Of a DNA stretch of 64,000 bases, positions 22,201 to 33,850 are shown piece after piece; the first letter of the stretch is position 1; every line of letters starts with the position of its first letter. The stretch comes from Macrostomum hystrix (Eukaryota; Platyhelminthes; Macrostomidae). Made by a program: the position numbers and the translations under genes. The stretch covers positions 855,895 to 919,894 of the forward strand of contig CATNEN010000013.1 of assembly GCA_950097015.1 (NCBI GenBank), in the 5' to 3' direction. Below the pieces are notes generated by a model that searched no databases, was not told where the DNA came from, and saw only the letters and a program-made list of their open reading frames with translations.

Positions 22201-23750
22201 TACACTTCACTCTGTACTTGGCACTCTTCTGAATATAACAATCGCCTTACACTTCACTCTGTACTTGTCACTCTTCTGAATATAACAATCAACTTACACT
22301 TCACTCTGTACTTGTCACTCTTCGGAATCTAACAATCAACTTACACTTCACTCTGTACTTGTCACTCTTCTGAATATAACAATCGCCTTACACTTCACTC
22401 TGTACTTGTCACTCTTCGGAATCTAACAATCAACTTACACTTCACTCTGTACTTGTCACTCTTCGGAATCTAACAATCGCCTTACACTTCACTCTGTACT
22501 TGGCACTCTTCTGAATATAACAATCGCCTTACACTTCACTCTGTACTTGTCACTCTTCGGAATCTAACAATCGCCTTACACTTCACTCTGTACTTGTCAC
22601 TCTTCTGAATATAACAATCGCCTTACACTTCACTCTGTACTTGGCACTCTTCTGAATATAACAATCGCCTTACACTTCACTCTGTACTTGTCACTCTTCG
22701 GAATCTAACAATCGCCTTACACTTCACTCTGTACTTGTCACTCTTCTGAATATAACAATCGCCTTACACTTCACTCTGTACTTGTCACTCTTCTGAATAT
22801 AACAATCGCCTTACACTTCACTCTGTACTTGTCACTGTTCTGAATCTAACAATCGCCTTACACTTCACTCTGTACTTGTCACTCTTCTGAATATAACAAT
22901 CGCCTTACACTTCACTCTGTACTTGTCACTCTTCTGAATATAACAATCGCCTTACACTTCACTCTGTACTTGGCACTCTTCTGAATCTAACAATCGCCTT
23001 ACACTTCACTCTGTACTTGTCACTGTTCTGAATCTAACAATCGCCTTACACTTCACTCTGTACTTGTCACTCTTCTGAATATAACAATCGCCTTACACTT
23101 CACTCTGTACTTGTCACTCTTCTGAATATAACAATCGCCTTACACTTCACTCTGTACTTGGCACTCTTCTGAATCTAACAATCGCCTTACACTTCACTCT
23201 GTACTTGTCACTCTTCTGAATATAACAATCGCCTTACACTTCACTCTGTACTTGTCACTCTTCTGAATATAACAATCGCCTTACACTTCACTCTGTACTT
23301 GTCACTCTTCTGAATATAACAATCGCCTTACACTTCACTCTGTACTTGTCACTCTTCTGAATCTAACAATCGCCTTACACTTCACTCTGTACTTGTCAGT
23401 CTTCTTACAATCAATCGCCTTACACTTCACTCTGTACTTGTCACTCTTCTGAACATAACAATCGCCTTACACTTCACTCTGTACTTGTCACTCTTCTGAA
23501 CATAACAATCGCCTTACACTTCACTCTGTACTTGTCACTCTTCTGAACATAACAATCGCCTTACACTTCACTCTGTACTTGTCACTCTTCTGAGTATAAC
23601 AATCGCCTTACACTTCACTCTGTACTTGTCACTCTTCTTACAATCAATCGCCTTACACTTCACTCTGTACTTGTCACTCTTCTTACAATCAATCGCCCTA
23701 CACTTCACTCTGTACTTGTCACTCTTCTAAATAAATCACACTCTACTTGT
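19255..23750 (+). repeat. 47-bp minisatellite (interrupted)
   Basis: About 88 copies of a 47-bp unit ('cactcttctgaatataacaa', 'tcgccttacacttcactctg', 'tacttgt') on both sides of a 328-bp insertion. Variants (cggaatctaac, tcaactt, ttggcac, ctaattataac) are shared in long blocks: the rare 'cttctaattataacaatcga' pair appears near 19,541, 21,098 and 21,944, the last two 846 bp (18 units) apart. The final units (23,390-23,740) are shortened and diverged. Confidence 0.95.
19818..20145 (-). mobile_element. LTR-like insertion (possible solo LTR) in the 47-bp array
   Basis: A 328-bp foreign block interrupts one repeat unit and is flanked by 'gtacttgt' on both sides (19810-19817 and 20146-20153). Read on the minus strand it starts TGTCGC and ends GTCACA (TG...CA), with 'aataaaatcaataaaattgg' and 'ggctatatattcttgacc' inside. 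No coding sequence is present. TG...CA ends and a poly(A)-signal-like word suggest a solo LTR, but 8 bp is longer than usual for LTR elements; a small DNA transposon with 8-bp duplications is the alternative. Confidence 0.6.
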
Positions 23751-25035
23751 CACTCAAAATCTTAAACATTTAGTCTAACGATTCACAAGGAAAATTTGAT
23801 GCTTTTCTATTGCACTACTAACAGTAGTCTGATAAGTAGCAAGCACTGTAAGACAGCGTAAAAAAGCCCGTTTTTGAAGCTCTCTGTTCAGGGGGCACGG
23901 CATAAGGCAAAAGTGAAATTTCAATGTCTACCAATTTCATTGGCTTCTATATTCCGAAGAGGAAAATCAAACAGCGAAAATGACAGGCATAACTGACCGA
24001 GGGGGGCACGCAGTGGTGCTGAGTGATTTGGGGATAAAGATATGGGATCTGCGGGAGGTGGGCGATTCTAGGGTCAAATTTTAAGCGCCCACTTTCTATT
24101 TAATATTTCATATTTTTAGCCCAACCGATTCGCGCAAAAACTCGACAGGGGGTTGTCTTAACTTTAAGCTGGCCCTGTGGTGTTTTAAGCGATTGCTCAC
24201 CCAAAGGTCGGCTTTTAATTAAATATTTCTGTGCCCCTCTTATAAATCTGCTTTAAAGAATTTGAAAGCAATGGCTATAGGTCTTCAATGTGGACAATTG
24301 TGCAGGAAATTCGTCACACTCGATATAAGCGAAGGAATTTGAAGAATTGATTGTTAAATTTTTAACAGGACAGAAGTTTGAGAGGGCGAATGAGGAAATT
24401 CACCAAACACTTCCCCCTTCTGTTCAATCAATAAATATTGCATCTAGTACAAAAAATATTCCCATTTAAGCGTTTAATTATCGTATATATTTGAAGCATA
24501 TGTTTCCACTTATTGTTTATACCGATTTCAAGTCCAACATATGTTCATTACTTTTCAGTTAGAAATGAACAGAAATTCCTTTCACATCTCATCCACGCAC
24601 ATGGCTATTCGCTCTGGGGTTTCATCGAATTATGAAAAAAAATAGCCTATGGCAACTTTTCGCTATCAGCCGCTGGCATCAGTTCCGCCAAATGTCGATG
24701 AGTTTTTTAGGCCTTCCAGCCTGTCTGTCTGTCTGTTCCTCTGTTTCATAGTCCATGAGGCTGTGTTGAGTTGGTTGTGAAATGAAACACAGGAAATTTG
24801 AGATGGTATTAGGCTCTTCTAGGAGACAAAAAGTCGGATTTTAATTAATGAATTAATTAGCGATGCTGTGCCTATCGGATTGGAAATCAGCTCACCGGAT
24901 AGCGACAATGCATTTGAGTTTGAAGCTTTGCCAATTCAACAGTTCGCTGAATGCTAAATAAATGCCTCTAGGAGAATAGATGCAGATAAGAGATTGACTG
25001 GAAAGTATAAGCAGTGTGAAGCGAGTGAATTCAGT
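23751..25035. other. No recognised feature
   Basis: Mostly AT-rich unique sequence with a short (tgtc)n run near 24,720. I found no exon with matching splice partners, although missing 5' exons of the 17-19 kb gene could lie in or beyond this stretch. Confidence 0.4.
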
Positions 25036-26350
25036 GGGATGAAGAGATGGGGAGAGATGGGGAGAGATGGGGAGAGATGGAGAGAGATGGGGAGAGATGG
25101 AGAGAGATGGGAAGAGATAGAGAGAGATGGAGAGAGATGGAGAGAGATGGAGAGAGATGGGGAGAGATGGGGAGAGATGGGGAGAGATGGAGAGAGATGG
25201 AGAGAGATGGAGAGAGATGGAGAGAGATGGAGAGAGATGGGGAGAGATGGGGAGAGATGGAGAGAGATGGGGAGAGATGGGAAGAGATAGAGAGAGATGG
25301 AGAGAGATGGAGAGAGATGGAGAGAGATGGAGAGAGATGGGGAGAGATGGGGAGAGATGGGGAGAGATGGAGAGAGATGGAGAGAGATGGAGAGAGATGG
25401 AGAGAGATGGGGAGAGATGGGGAGAGATGGAGAGAGATGGAGAGAGATGGAGAGAGATGGAGAGAGATGGGGAGAGATGGGGAGAGATGGGGAGAGATGG
25501 AGAGAGATGGAGAGAGATGGAGAGAGATGGAGAGAGATGGAGAGAGATGGAGAGAGATGGAGAGAGATGGAGAGATGGGGAGAGATGGAATAAATTGGGG
25601 AGAGATGGGAAGAGATGGGGAGAGATGGGGAGAGATGGGGAGAGATGGGGAGAGATGGAGAGAGATGGGGAGAGATGGGGAGAGATGGAGAGAGATGGAG
25701 AGAGATGGAGAGAGATGGAGAGAGATGGAGAGAGATGGAGAGAGATGGAGAGAGATGGAGAGAGATGGAGAGAGATGGAGAGAGGGAGAGATGGGGAGAG
25801 ATGGAATAAATTGGGGAGAGATGGGAAGAGATGGGGAGAGATGGGGAGAGATGGGGAGAGATGGAGAGAGATGGGGAGAGATGGAGAGAGATGGAGAGAG
25901 ATGGGGAGAGATGGGGAGAGATGGAGAGAGATGGAGAGAGATGGAGAGAGATGGGGAGAGATGGGAGAGATGGGGAGAGATGGGGAGAGATGGGGAGAGA
26001 TGGGGAGAGATGGAGAGAGATGGAGAGAGATGGAGAGAGATGGAGAGAGATGGGGAGAGATGGGGAGAGATGGGGAGAGATGGAGAGAGATGGAGAGAGA
26101 TGGAGAGAGATGGAGAGAGATGGAGAAAGATGGAGAGAGATGGAGAGAGATGGAGAGAGATGGAGAGAGATGGAGAGAGATGGAGAGAGATGGAGAGAGA
26201 TGGAGAGAGATGGAGAGAGATGGAGAAAGATGGAGAGAGATGGAGAGAGATGGAGAGAGATGGAGAGAGATGGAGAGAGATGTAGAAAGATGGAGAGAGA
26301 TGGAGAGAGATGGAGAGAGATGGAGAAAGATGGAGAGAGATGGAGAGATT
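25036..26350 (+). repeat. 10-bp purine-rich minisatellite
   Basis: About 130 copies of 'agagatggag' or 'agagatgggg', with occasional 'agagatgggaagagatag' and two 'gatggaataaattggggaga' interruptions near 25,583 and 25,802, which mark an internal duplication of about 220 bp. The strand is almost all purine apart from one T per unit. All six frames are largely open. Confidence 0.96.
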
Positions 26351-27270
26351 TAATAAGATATGGGAAGAGAAGTTAAGAGAAGGGGAGATACGATAGGGCA
26401 TCTTACGTGTATACCATAATACAGTAAAATATTAGCTTTGTTGCTACGAGCTATTAGCATATCGTTGACGAGTTGATGTTAAAAAGAGGAAGTTTAAGTT
26501 AGTGAGTCCACTTAAACGGATCGCAACAGTCAGGTAGGCAACAACTCTAGATCTGTCACTTGAATACTTCTTCTTGTAATAAAAAGTCACGGAAGCCAAT
26601 TCATGGGAATAAAATTTTCAAGGAGCAACAGGAACGATGATCAGCTACTTCATTATTTTAATTTCCCAACCCAACTCCGTTGTTCCAAATGGAATTGAGA
26701 CTGTAGGGGTCAAAATCTACAGCCTGTGAGTTGAGAGATTTTCGAGTGTCGATATTGAGCGCGAACCCTAGGTCTTGTTCTGAGCCTTTAGAAAGTGAAA
26801 CTCTATCGAAACTAGGTTCAGGAAATTGAGCCGCACGAAGTAAGAGTTTGAGAGCGGTGCGGCCTAATGCAAAAATCAAGAGAGCGCTTATAATTCCCTT
26901 AGAGAGTCGCTTTCACCTCATGGCTCCCATAACGGGGCCATGAGGTTTATAAATTGTGATTTTTCTCAAATCCTCTTAGCGACTGTTGCTGTGAGCCATT
27001 CTCCGAAGGGGATTTTTTTATTAAAAAACTGCCGATAAGATGGAAGGATTGATTTAAGTTTTGATAACTGGCGGGGGCCTTCTTAATGTTTGGTTTTATT
27101 GGGGTCTAACGGGGGAAGGTTTTGCACAGATTTAAATCTGTGGGAATTCGAGTGCTAGTAATGCTGCATCTCTTTCAATGGGTTCAGACAGGAACAGATT
27201 TTATTAATTAAATAGAGAATTGGAAGGTAGAAAAGATTGACAACTAGTGGGAAGCAATACTTAAGGGGAT
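26351..27270. other. Spacer with a hairpin and a possible terminal exon
   Basis: A 9-bp perfect stem 'cctcatggc'/'gccatgagg' (26916-26945) encloses a 12-nt loop. On the minus strand an acceptor-like 'gatttttgcattag' is followed by an open stretch to a TAA at about 26,658 (68 codons), which could be a terminal exon. It has no recognised family and no partner exon, so I do not call it. Confidence 0.3.
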
Positions 27271-27274
27271 TGAT

Positions 27275-28425
27275 AACTTGGATCGGGAGGTAGGTAGAGG
27301 GGATCGGGAGGTAGGTAGAGGGGATCGGGAGGTAGGTAGAGGTGGATCAGGAGGTAGTTATAGAGGGGATCAGGAGGTAAGTAGATGGGATCAGGAGGTA
27401 GGTAGAGGTGGATCAGGAGGTAGGTAGAGGGGATCAGGAGGTAGGTTGAGGGGGATCAGGAGGTAGGTAGAGGGGATCACGAGGTAGGTAGAGGGGATCA
27501 GGAGGTTGGTCGAGGTGGATCAGGAGGTAGGTAGAGGTGAATCAGGAGGTAAGTAGATGGGATCAGGAGGTAGGTAGAGGGGATCAGGAGGCTGGTAGAG
27601 GGGATCAGGAGGTTGGTCGAGGTGGATCAGGAGGTAAGTAGATGGGATCAGGAGGTAGGTTGAGGGGGATCAGGAGGTAGGTAGAGGCGGATCACGAGGT
27701 AGGTAGAGGGGATCGGGAGGTAGGTAGAGGGGATCAGGAGGTAGGTTGAGGGGATCAGGAGGTAGGTTGAGGGGATCAGGAGGTAGGTTGAGGGGGATCA
27801 GGAGGTAGTTAGAGGTGGATCAGGAGGTAGTTAGAGGTGGATCAGGAGGTTGGTAGAGGGGATTAGGAGGTAGGTAGAGTGGATCAGGAGGTAGGTAGAG
27901 GGGATTAGGAGGTAGGTAGAGTGGATCAGGAGGTAGGTATAGAGGGGATCACGAGGTAGGTTGAGGGTGATCAGTTGGTAGTATAAAGGGGATCAGGAGG
28001 TAGGTAGAGGGGATCAGGAGGTAGGTAAAGAGGGGATCAGGAGGTAGGTATAGAGGGGATCAGAAGGTAGGTAGAAGGGATCAAGAGGTTGGTAGAGGGG
28101 ATCAGGAGGTTGGTAGAGGGGATCGGGAGGTAGATATAGAGGGGATCAGAAGGTAGGTATAGAGGGGATCAGGAGGTAGGTAGAGGGGATCAGGAGGTAG
28201 GTAGAGGGGATCAGGAGGTAGGTATAGAGGGGATCAGGAGGTAGGTATAGAGGGGATCACGAGGTAGGTAGAGGGGATCAGGAGGTAGGTAGAGGGGATC
28301 AGGAGGTAGGTAGAGGGGATCGGGAGGTAGGTAGAGGGGATCAGGAGGTAGGTATAGAGGGGATCACGAGGTAGGTAGAGGGATCAGGGGGTAGTTAGAG
28401 GGTATCAGGCGGTAGGTAGAGGTTT
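27275..28425 (+). repeat. 20-23-bp minisatellite
   Basis: About 53 copies of 'gatcaggaggtaggtagagg' with length variants (tatagagggg, ttgaggggg) and substitutions. It is the most irregular array in the window. Confidence 0.93.
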
Positions 28426-29119
28426 TCAATTAACACTTGAAAATAGCTATACTTTGGCGCGAGACCCAACGTGCTTCAACTTCTCAACCTCTTCAGCAAT
28501 TCGAATGATTTGAATTAATTTTAGATAGTCAAACAACAATTCACTGTATGCTCAAACAGTCTAGCTGCAGTGTGACAGCTGTGTCAATATCTATACAGTA
28601 GAGGCTAGTCTAGTTCCGCTAGTTTTCACCAATCCATCAGCTCGGCTTTCCGAACAGATGATTGGAATTATCTTCTTCAAGGAAGAGTCGATCAAAGCGC
28701 CAGTTTTTAATCAATAACGATTTTGAAGGCTTGCGCAAAAGGCGACTTGCAGAGGCAGTGGAGGATGACGCAATAGCTTATCGATTTCTATACAGTTCCA
28801 GACGCTGCAACAATTGCTGTTTATATTGTGTTGGTCTGTGCTTGAGCCAATAATTAAATTAAGCTTCATCTTTCTTCTTATACATAGTTTCTCATATTTT
28901 ATCGATTGATTATTGCATTGGGTGCAGTGTTGCACAACAGTCAGATTGGCAGTGTTACATATGCCATAGACTCTTTGCAGGTAGCTATATAGTATATGAG
29001 GGTATCAATTTGTTGTCATCGATTAGATTGATTGATAAAATAATGCAATCAGTAATTGAATGGAGATCGATTAAATTTCTTCTCAGTTTCGCAGTATTTT
29101 CTGCTATAGAATTCTAAAT
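28426..29119. other. No recognised feature
   Basis: AT-rich unique sequence. A 63-codon plus frame (28,662-28,853) shows no recognisable motif. Confidence 0.4.
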
Positions 29120-29915
29120 TTGAGAGGTTTATACTGAGCAGTGCTATAGTTGTCCTTGTCACCAGGGACTCGGACAACTTTGAAAGTTATTGATTTTGGG
29201 GAATTTTGGGGAATTTCACAAGAATCGGTCATTCGGTTTGGGGACTGTCGTGAAGTAGGCAGTGGGTGGGTATTTGAAAGGGGCGAGTGGGTCAGCGGCT
29301 AGCGTCGCTGCCTCGCACTCCAATGGACGCTAGTTCGATTCTCCCTTTAAGTCACGATTAATTTCGGGACCTGTTGGAGGGTTTGGACAGTAGCGACCGG
29401 CGGAGGTGCACCATATTTCGTGCAATCAAAGCTTGAAATAATAGCTTCGCTCCTACCTTCTGTGTGCCTGTTCTGCGTTGTGTGAGTTGTGTGCGTTGGC
29501 GCTGGGGCGTGAGGCCTTGCAGTGGGGGTGGCTGGGGGGCGGGTGTACACCGCCGCGCGCTTTCTGGATTTCCGTCAGCACGATTGGATAAGTGTACACT
29601 CATCACCCGGCCCCCCTGAGGACTGATCTCTTATCAGCCTTCCGCCCCGGCTTGGTCTGCTCTGTGCGTCTGGGGCTGGGGTGGGGGGCACTGCTGCCTA
29701 TTCTGGGTGCCTCCTGCCCTCCCCGGCTGGTCTGTGCTGCTGTGTGTGGTGCCTGCTCAGGGGAGGCGGCGCAATGGGCGCTAAGCGCCTAGTTCGCCGG
29801 TCTGGGGGCGTGCCGCTCCGTCGCTTGTGCTACAAGTGCCCCGGGCTCCCCTGCAAATAGAAATAGAGTGGGTATTTGAACTACCCCGTGGTCTTACCCC
29901 AGGGAGGGGGGATAG
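29120..29915 (+). repeat. Dispersed repeat C, copy 2, split by a SINE-like insertion
   Basis: The left part, 29,120-29,278, and the right part, 29,868-29,915, align in order with 17,225-17,500. The words 'gtatttgaa' and 'ctaccccgtggtcttacccc' adjoin in copy 1 as 'gaatttgaacggccccgttgt'. Between them lies a 589-bp insertion with target-site duplications. Confidence 0.68.
29279..29867 (+). mobile_element. SINE-like retroposon with 13-bp target-site duplication
   Basis: The head 'gtcagcggctagcgtcgctg', 'cctcgcac' and 'gctagttcgattc' matches tRNA-type A and B boxes. The body is GC-rich and the tail is A-rich ('aaatagaaatagag'). The 13-mer 'gtgggtatttgaa' occurs on both sides (29266-29278 and 29868-29880). 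At 589 bp it is long for a SINE and could be composite. No reverse-transcriptase sequence is seen, so it must have been mobilised in trans. Confidence 0.7.
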
Positions 29916-29996
29916 CGTGGTCTGTGGTCTTACCCCAGGGAGGGGGGATAGCGTGGTCTGTGGTCTTACCCCAGGGAGGGGGATAGCGTGGTCTTT
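29882..29996 (+). repeat. Three-copy tandem repeat of about 37 bp
   Basis: 'gtggtcttaccccagggagg' plus 'ggggatagcgtggtct' occurs three times. It expands a segment present once at the corresponding point of the other copy of repeat C (near 17,470-17,500). Confidence 0.85.
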
Positions 29997-30680
29997 CTTA
30001 AAAGTCACTGCAGTTCCTGCACATGTGCCGATGACAATAAAACAACTAAAGCACAGTTGGCTTAACAATAACAAACAATAATAATAATAAACACATGCTA
30101 ACCAGATCCTCAATACCGGACAATGAGACTTCATTTTCCTCATCCAGCTTCTCCTAGACTAAATCGCTGGGATAATAATCTGATGAAATACGAGTATATG
30201 GCACAGATCATTTTTGAGCCATATGGCAACTCATAAATGCAGGGATGGAAGATGGAACCGAAAAATTGATGCTACAAGCCCCAGTTGCTAGACAGAAAAT
30301 CATAATTTATCCCATTACGGGAACAATGGGAGATTTACCAACTCGCCCCACAAAAACAGTACCAACCGAGGAAGCAGCAGACCAATGGCCCTGTCCTCCC
30401 TTTCCATCACTTTTTTCTGAAGAGAGGAAACTATTTAGAAGGTGAGAAATCTCAGGTAGACCAAGCAGCGGGACGTGGCACGACAGCAGACTCCTCGACA
30501 ACAGAGGGGACTATGGGATTTCCTGGGGACTATGGGAATACTGGAAAATCACTGCACGCGAGAGCTATAGAAGAGATTTTGGAGGCCATCTGCCACAGAA
30601 AAAAAACTGGGGAGATTTACAAAACAAACGGCATGCGACACACACGAGCCAAGCAAGAATCGTTTAGATTGGTCGCCTCT
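29997..30680. other. No recognised feature upstream of ASCL copy 1
   Basis: Unique sequence not shared with the region upstream of ASCL copy 2, so the duplication boundary lies at about 30,681. Short open frames are unsupported. Confidence 0.4.
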
Positions 30681-30821
30681 GCCAGCCAATGGGAGGCGGC
30701 CGGGACCCGCGAGAGCCGCCAGGGGGAGGGGGCGAGGCCCGGCTAGATAAGGAGGCGCCACGTGGCTGGCGGCAGGTCGGCAGGGATCACAAGTTTGAGA
30801 ACGCAAGCCGAACACGTGACC
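30681..30821 (+). promoter_or_regulatory. Promoter-proximal region of ASCL copy 1
   Basis: A GC-rich stretch starting at the duplication boundary contains a CCAAT box ('agccaatggg'), a GATA-type site in 'ctagataagg' (about 30,743-30,752) and two CACGTG E-boxes (30,759-30,764 and 30,813-30,818). The second E-box is four bases before the start codon. The same elements are present in inverse in copy 2. Motifs are seen; regulation is inferred. Confidence 0.5.
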
Positions 30822-31397
30822 ATGTCATCATCAACAGTGTCAGCAGTGTCAACAGCGGCTTCGGCCTCGGCCTCTGCGGCAGCGGCGGACAGGCAGCACC
30901 TGCCGGTGCCAGCCTTCCTGCGACTGCAGCAGCTCCGGGCAGGCGACACCGCTGCGGCGGGCGCGCCGAGGCAGCCGCTGGGCGAGCGCAGCAGCAACCT
31001 CCCGCCGGCGCGGCCTCAGCAGCTGAAGCAACAGCAACAGCAGCACCAGCAGCAGCAACAGCAGCAGCAGCAGCCTGGCTCGGAGGCCGTCAAGTCGGCA
31101 GTCGCCCGACCTGCGGCGGCCGCCTCGTCGATGCAGCGCCGAAATCAGCGCGAGCGGAACCGCGTCAAGCTGCTCAACCTGGGCTTCGAGCGGCTCCGTC
31201 AGCTGGTGCCGAGCGATGACGGCCAGCGGCTGAGCAAGATCGCCACCCTGAGGGCCGCCATCGCCTACATCCGCAGCCTGCAGGAGCTGCTGGATCAGGA
31301 CGACTGCGGCGGCGACTCCGGCAACTCTGGCGACTCCTGGATGCTGCCGTGCGAGTCGACGACCGGCGACCCCGCAGCCGGCGATGTCGGCCAGTAG
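30822..31397 (+). CDS. ascl: Achaete-scute-like bHLH transcription factor, copy 1
   Basis: Intronless, 191 residues. The bHLH domain covers residues 104-161: basic region '[18 protein letters not shown]', loop '[11 protein letters not shown]', helix 2 '[16 protein letters not shown]'. This RERNRVK...NLGF...LSK...TLR...YI..LQ.LL pattern is typical of the achaete-scute family, proneural factors that bind E-boxes as heterodimers with class I bHLH proteins in the nucleus. The N-terminal half is low-complexity (Ser/Ala-rich, then a Gln tract at 70-84 interrupted by one His), and the C-terminus is acidic. I chose the ATG at 30,822 (context 'gtgaccATGt'); the upstream in-frame stretch has no ATG. 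It is nearly identical to copy 2, differing visibly in the Gln tract. Confidence 0.92.
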   Translation: MSSSTVSAVSTAASASASAAAADRQHLPVPAFLRLQQLRAGDTAAAGAPRQPLGERSSNLPPARPQQLKQQQQQHQQQQQQQQQPGSEAVKSAVARPAAAASSMQRRNQRERNRVKLLNLGFERLRQLVPSDDGQRLSKIATLRAAIAYIRSLQELLDQDDCGGDSGNSGDSWMLPCESTTGDPAAGDVGQ

Positions 31398-32204
31398 CCG
31401 CAGCCGCCAAGGAGCTCCTGGGCGATGTCCCGTCAGCACTCTCAGCTGCTCTTCTCTCTGCTCAAAATCTTCTTCGTGGCGCCTTTGGCGGCCCTTCAAA
31501 TCGCTTGGGTTCAGACCGACTTTTTCTGTTGCTGCTTTTTTCTCACCTGCGGCTTTTGCTGCGTGCTTTCAGATTTCATGTTAGGCATTTCCACTGCGGG
31601 TTCTGGGATTTCCTGTTTTTAGGATTTTTCCTGTTTTTCTTTAGGATTTTTCTGTGCTCAGATGACACTCTCTTTTTAGGATTTTTCCTGCTTTTTAGGA
31701 TATTTCTGTGCTCAGAAGACTTTGCTTTTTAAGGATTTTTTTGTTTTTCAGAAATTTTCTACTTTCTTAGATTTCTCCAATAGATTTTTATAGGTTTTTA
31801 TTTTGTATTCCGGTACGCTCGAAGATTAGAATTTTTTCAATTCAAGATTGCATCTTATTTTGTCTCGCTTTCGCTATCCTATGCATATCTGCTTAAACTG
31901 TTTGTTACAATTTATTTTTTCTCTGATCAGATATTTTCTTTAGTTTTCGTTAGCTGTCTAATATTGCTTATTTTCTGCGAATGTTGTGCACTAGCCAATA
32001 TGCAACTATCGATGTTATGCACTTAGTGTAATTGCTATTGTTTGTACTTTATAATATGAAATTTTATCAACTCAGCCTTACTCAATACACTTTTATTAAG
32101 TCTCGCTTCTGTATAATTTCAGTTTGTACAGAAAAAATACAAAACCTCGAAGTTAAAAATACAAAATTTTGCACGAAAGCAATAAAAAATATATATTTGA
32201 CTGG
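31398..32204. other. 3' region of ASCL copy 1
   Basis: Up to about 31,712 the sequence is shared with copy 2 and is T-rich with irregular 'ttttaggatttttcctg' repeats, probably 3' UTR. Beyond that it is unique AT-rich sequence. No clear poly(A) signal was pinned down. Confidence 0.45.
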
Positions 32205-33850
32205 TGTATCTCTCTCAGTCACTCTATATCTCTCTCAGTCACTCTATATCTCTCTCAGTCACTCTATATCTCTCTCAGTCACTCTATATCTCTCTCAGTC
32301 ACTCTATATCTCTCTCAGTCACTCTATATCTCTCTCAGTCACTCTATATCTCTCTCAGTCACTCTATATCTCTCTCAGTCACTCTATATCTCTCTCAGTC
32401 ACTCTATATCTCTCTCAGTCACTCTATATCTCTCTCAGTCACTCTATATCTCTCTCAGTCACTCTATATCTCTCTCAGTCACTCTATATCTCTCTCAGTC
32501 ACTCTATATCTCTCTCAGTCACTCTATATCTCTCTCAGTCACTCTATATCTCTCTCAGTCACTCTATATCTCTCTCAGTCACTCTATATCTCTCTCAGTC
32601 ACTCTATATCTCTCTCAGTCACTCTATATCTCTCTCAGTCACTCTATATCTCTCTCAGTCACTCTATATCTCTCTCAGTCACTCTATATCTCTCTCAGTC
32701 ACTCTATATCTCTCTCAGTCACTCTATATCTCTCTCAGTCACTCTATATCTCTCTCAGTCACTCTATATCTCTCTCAGTCACTCTATATCTCTCTCAGTC
32801 ACTCTATATCTCTCTCAGTCACTCTATATCTCTCTCAGTCACTCTATATCTCTCTCACTCACTCTGTACCTCTCTCACTCACTCTGTACCTCTCTCACTC
32901 ACTCTATATCTCTCTCAGTCACTCTATATCTCTCTCAGTCACTCTATATCTCTCTCAGTCACTCTATATCTCTCTCAGTCACTCTATATCTCTCTCAACC
33001 ACTCTATATCTCTCTCACTCACTCTGTACCTCTCCCAGTCACTCTTTACCTCTCTCACTCACTCTGTACCTCTCTCACTCACTCTGTACCTCTCTCACTC
33101 ACTCTGTACCTCTCTCACTCACTCTATACCTCTCTCACTCACTCTGTACCTCTCTCACTCACTCTGTACCTCTCTCACTCACTCTGTACCTCTCTCACTC
33201 ACTCTGTACCTCTCTCACTCACTCTGTACCTCTCTCACTCACTCTGTACCTCTCTCACTCACTCTGTACCTCTCTCACTCACTCTGTACCTCTCTCACTC
33301 ACTCTGTACCTCTCTCACTCACTCTGTACCTCTCTCACTCACTCTGTACCTCTCTCACTCACTCTGTACCTCTCTCACTCACTCTGTACCTCTCTCACTC
33401 ACTCTGTACCTCTCTCACTCACTCTGTACCTCTCTCACTCACTCTATATCTCTCTCACTCACTCTGTACCTCTCTCACTCACTCTGTACCTCTCTCACTC
33501 ACTCTGTACCTCTCTCACTCACTCTGTACCTCTCTCACTCACTCTGTACCTCTCTCACTCACTCTGTACCTCTCTCACTCACTCTGTACCTCTCTCACTC
33601 ACTCTATATCTCTCGCAGTCACTCTATATCTCTCGCAGTCACTCTATATCTCTCTCAGTCACTCTGTACCTCTCTCACTCACTCTGTACCTCTCTCACTC
33701 ACTCTCTACCTCTCTCAGTCACTCTATATCTCTCTCAGTCACTCTATATCTCTCTCAGTCAGTCTATATCTCTCGCAGTCACTCTATATCTCTCTCAGTC
33801 ACTCTATATCTCTCTCAGTCACTCTGTATCTCTCTCAGGCACTCAGCATA
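32205..33850 (+). repeat. 20-bp minisatellite with two homogeneous subfamilies
   Basis: About 82 copies. 32,207-32,850 is an almost perfect run of 'tctctcagtcactctatatc'. 33,040-33,600 is almost all 'tctctcactcactctgtacc'. The two are mixed at the junctions and near the right end. All three plus frames are open because the unit lacks stops; no protein is implied. Confidence 0.96.

Larger units (their letters stand above)
30681..31712 (+). repeat. Inverted duplication, arm 1
   Basis: About 1.03 kb including promoter, ASCL coding sequence and T-rich 3' region. It matches the reverse complement of about 58,585-59,612 with few substitutions and small indels by eye. Flanking sequences differ on both sides. 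Confidence 0.9.

Noticed and set aside
25031-26401. Long open frames on both strands over the 10-bp array, and possible H-DNA
   Set aside because: All frames are open by periodicity. Each 10-bp unit has a T in the purine strand, so there is no long pure homopurine run for a triplex.
30849-31499. Antisense 216-codon frame over ASCL copy 1 (and its twin at 58,791-59,444)
   Set aside because: A GC-rich shadow of the bHLH coding sequence; the sense frame carries the conserved domain.
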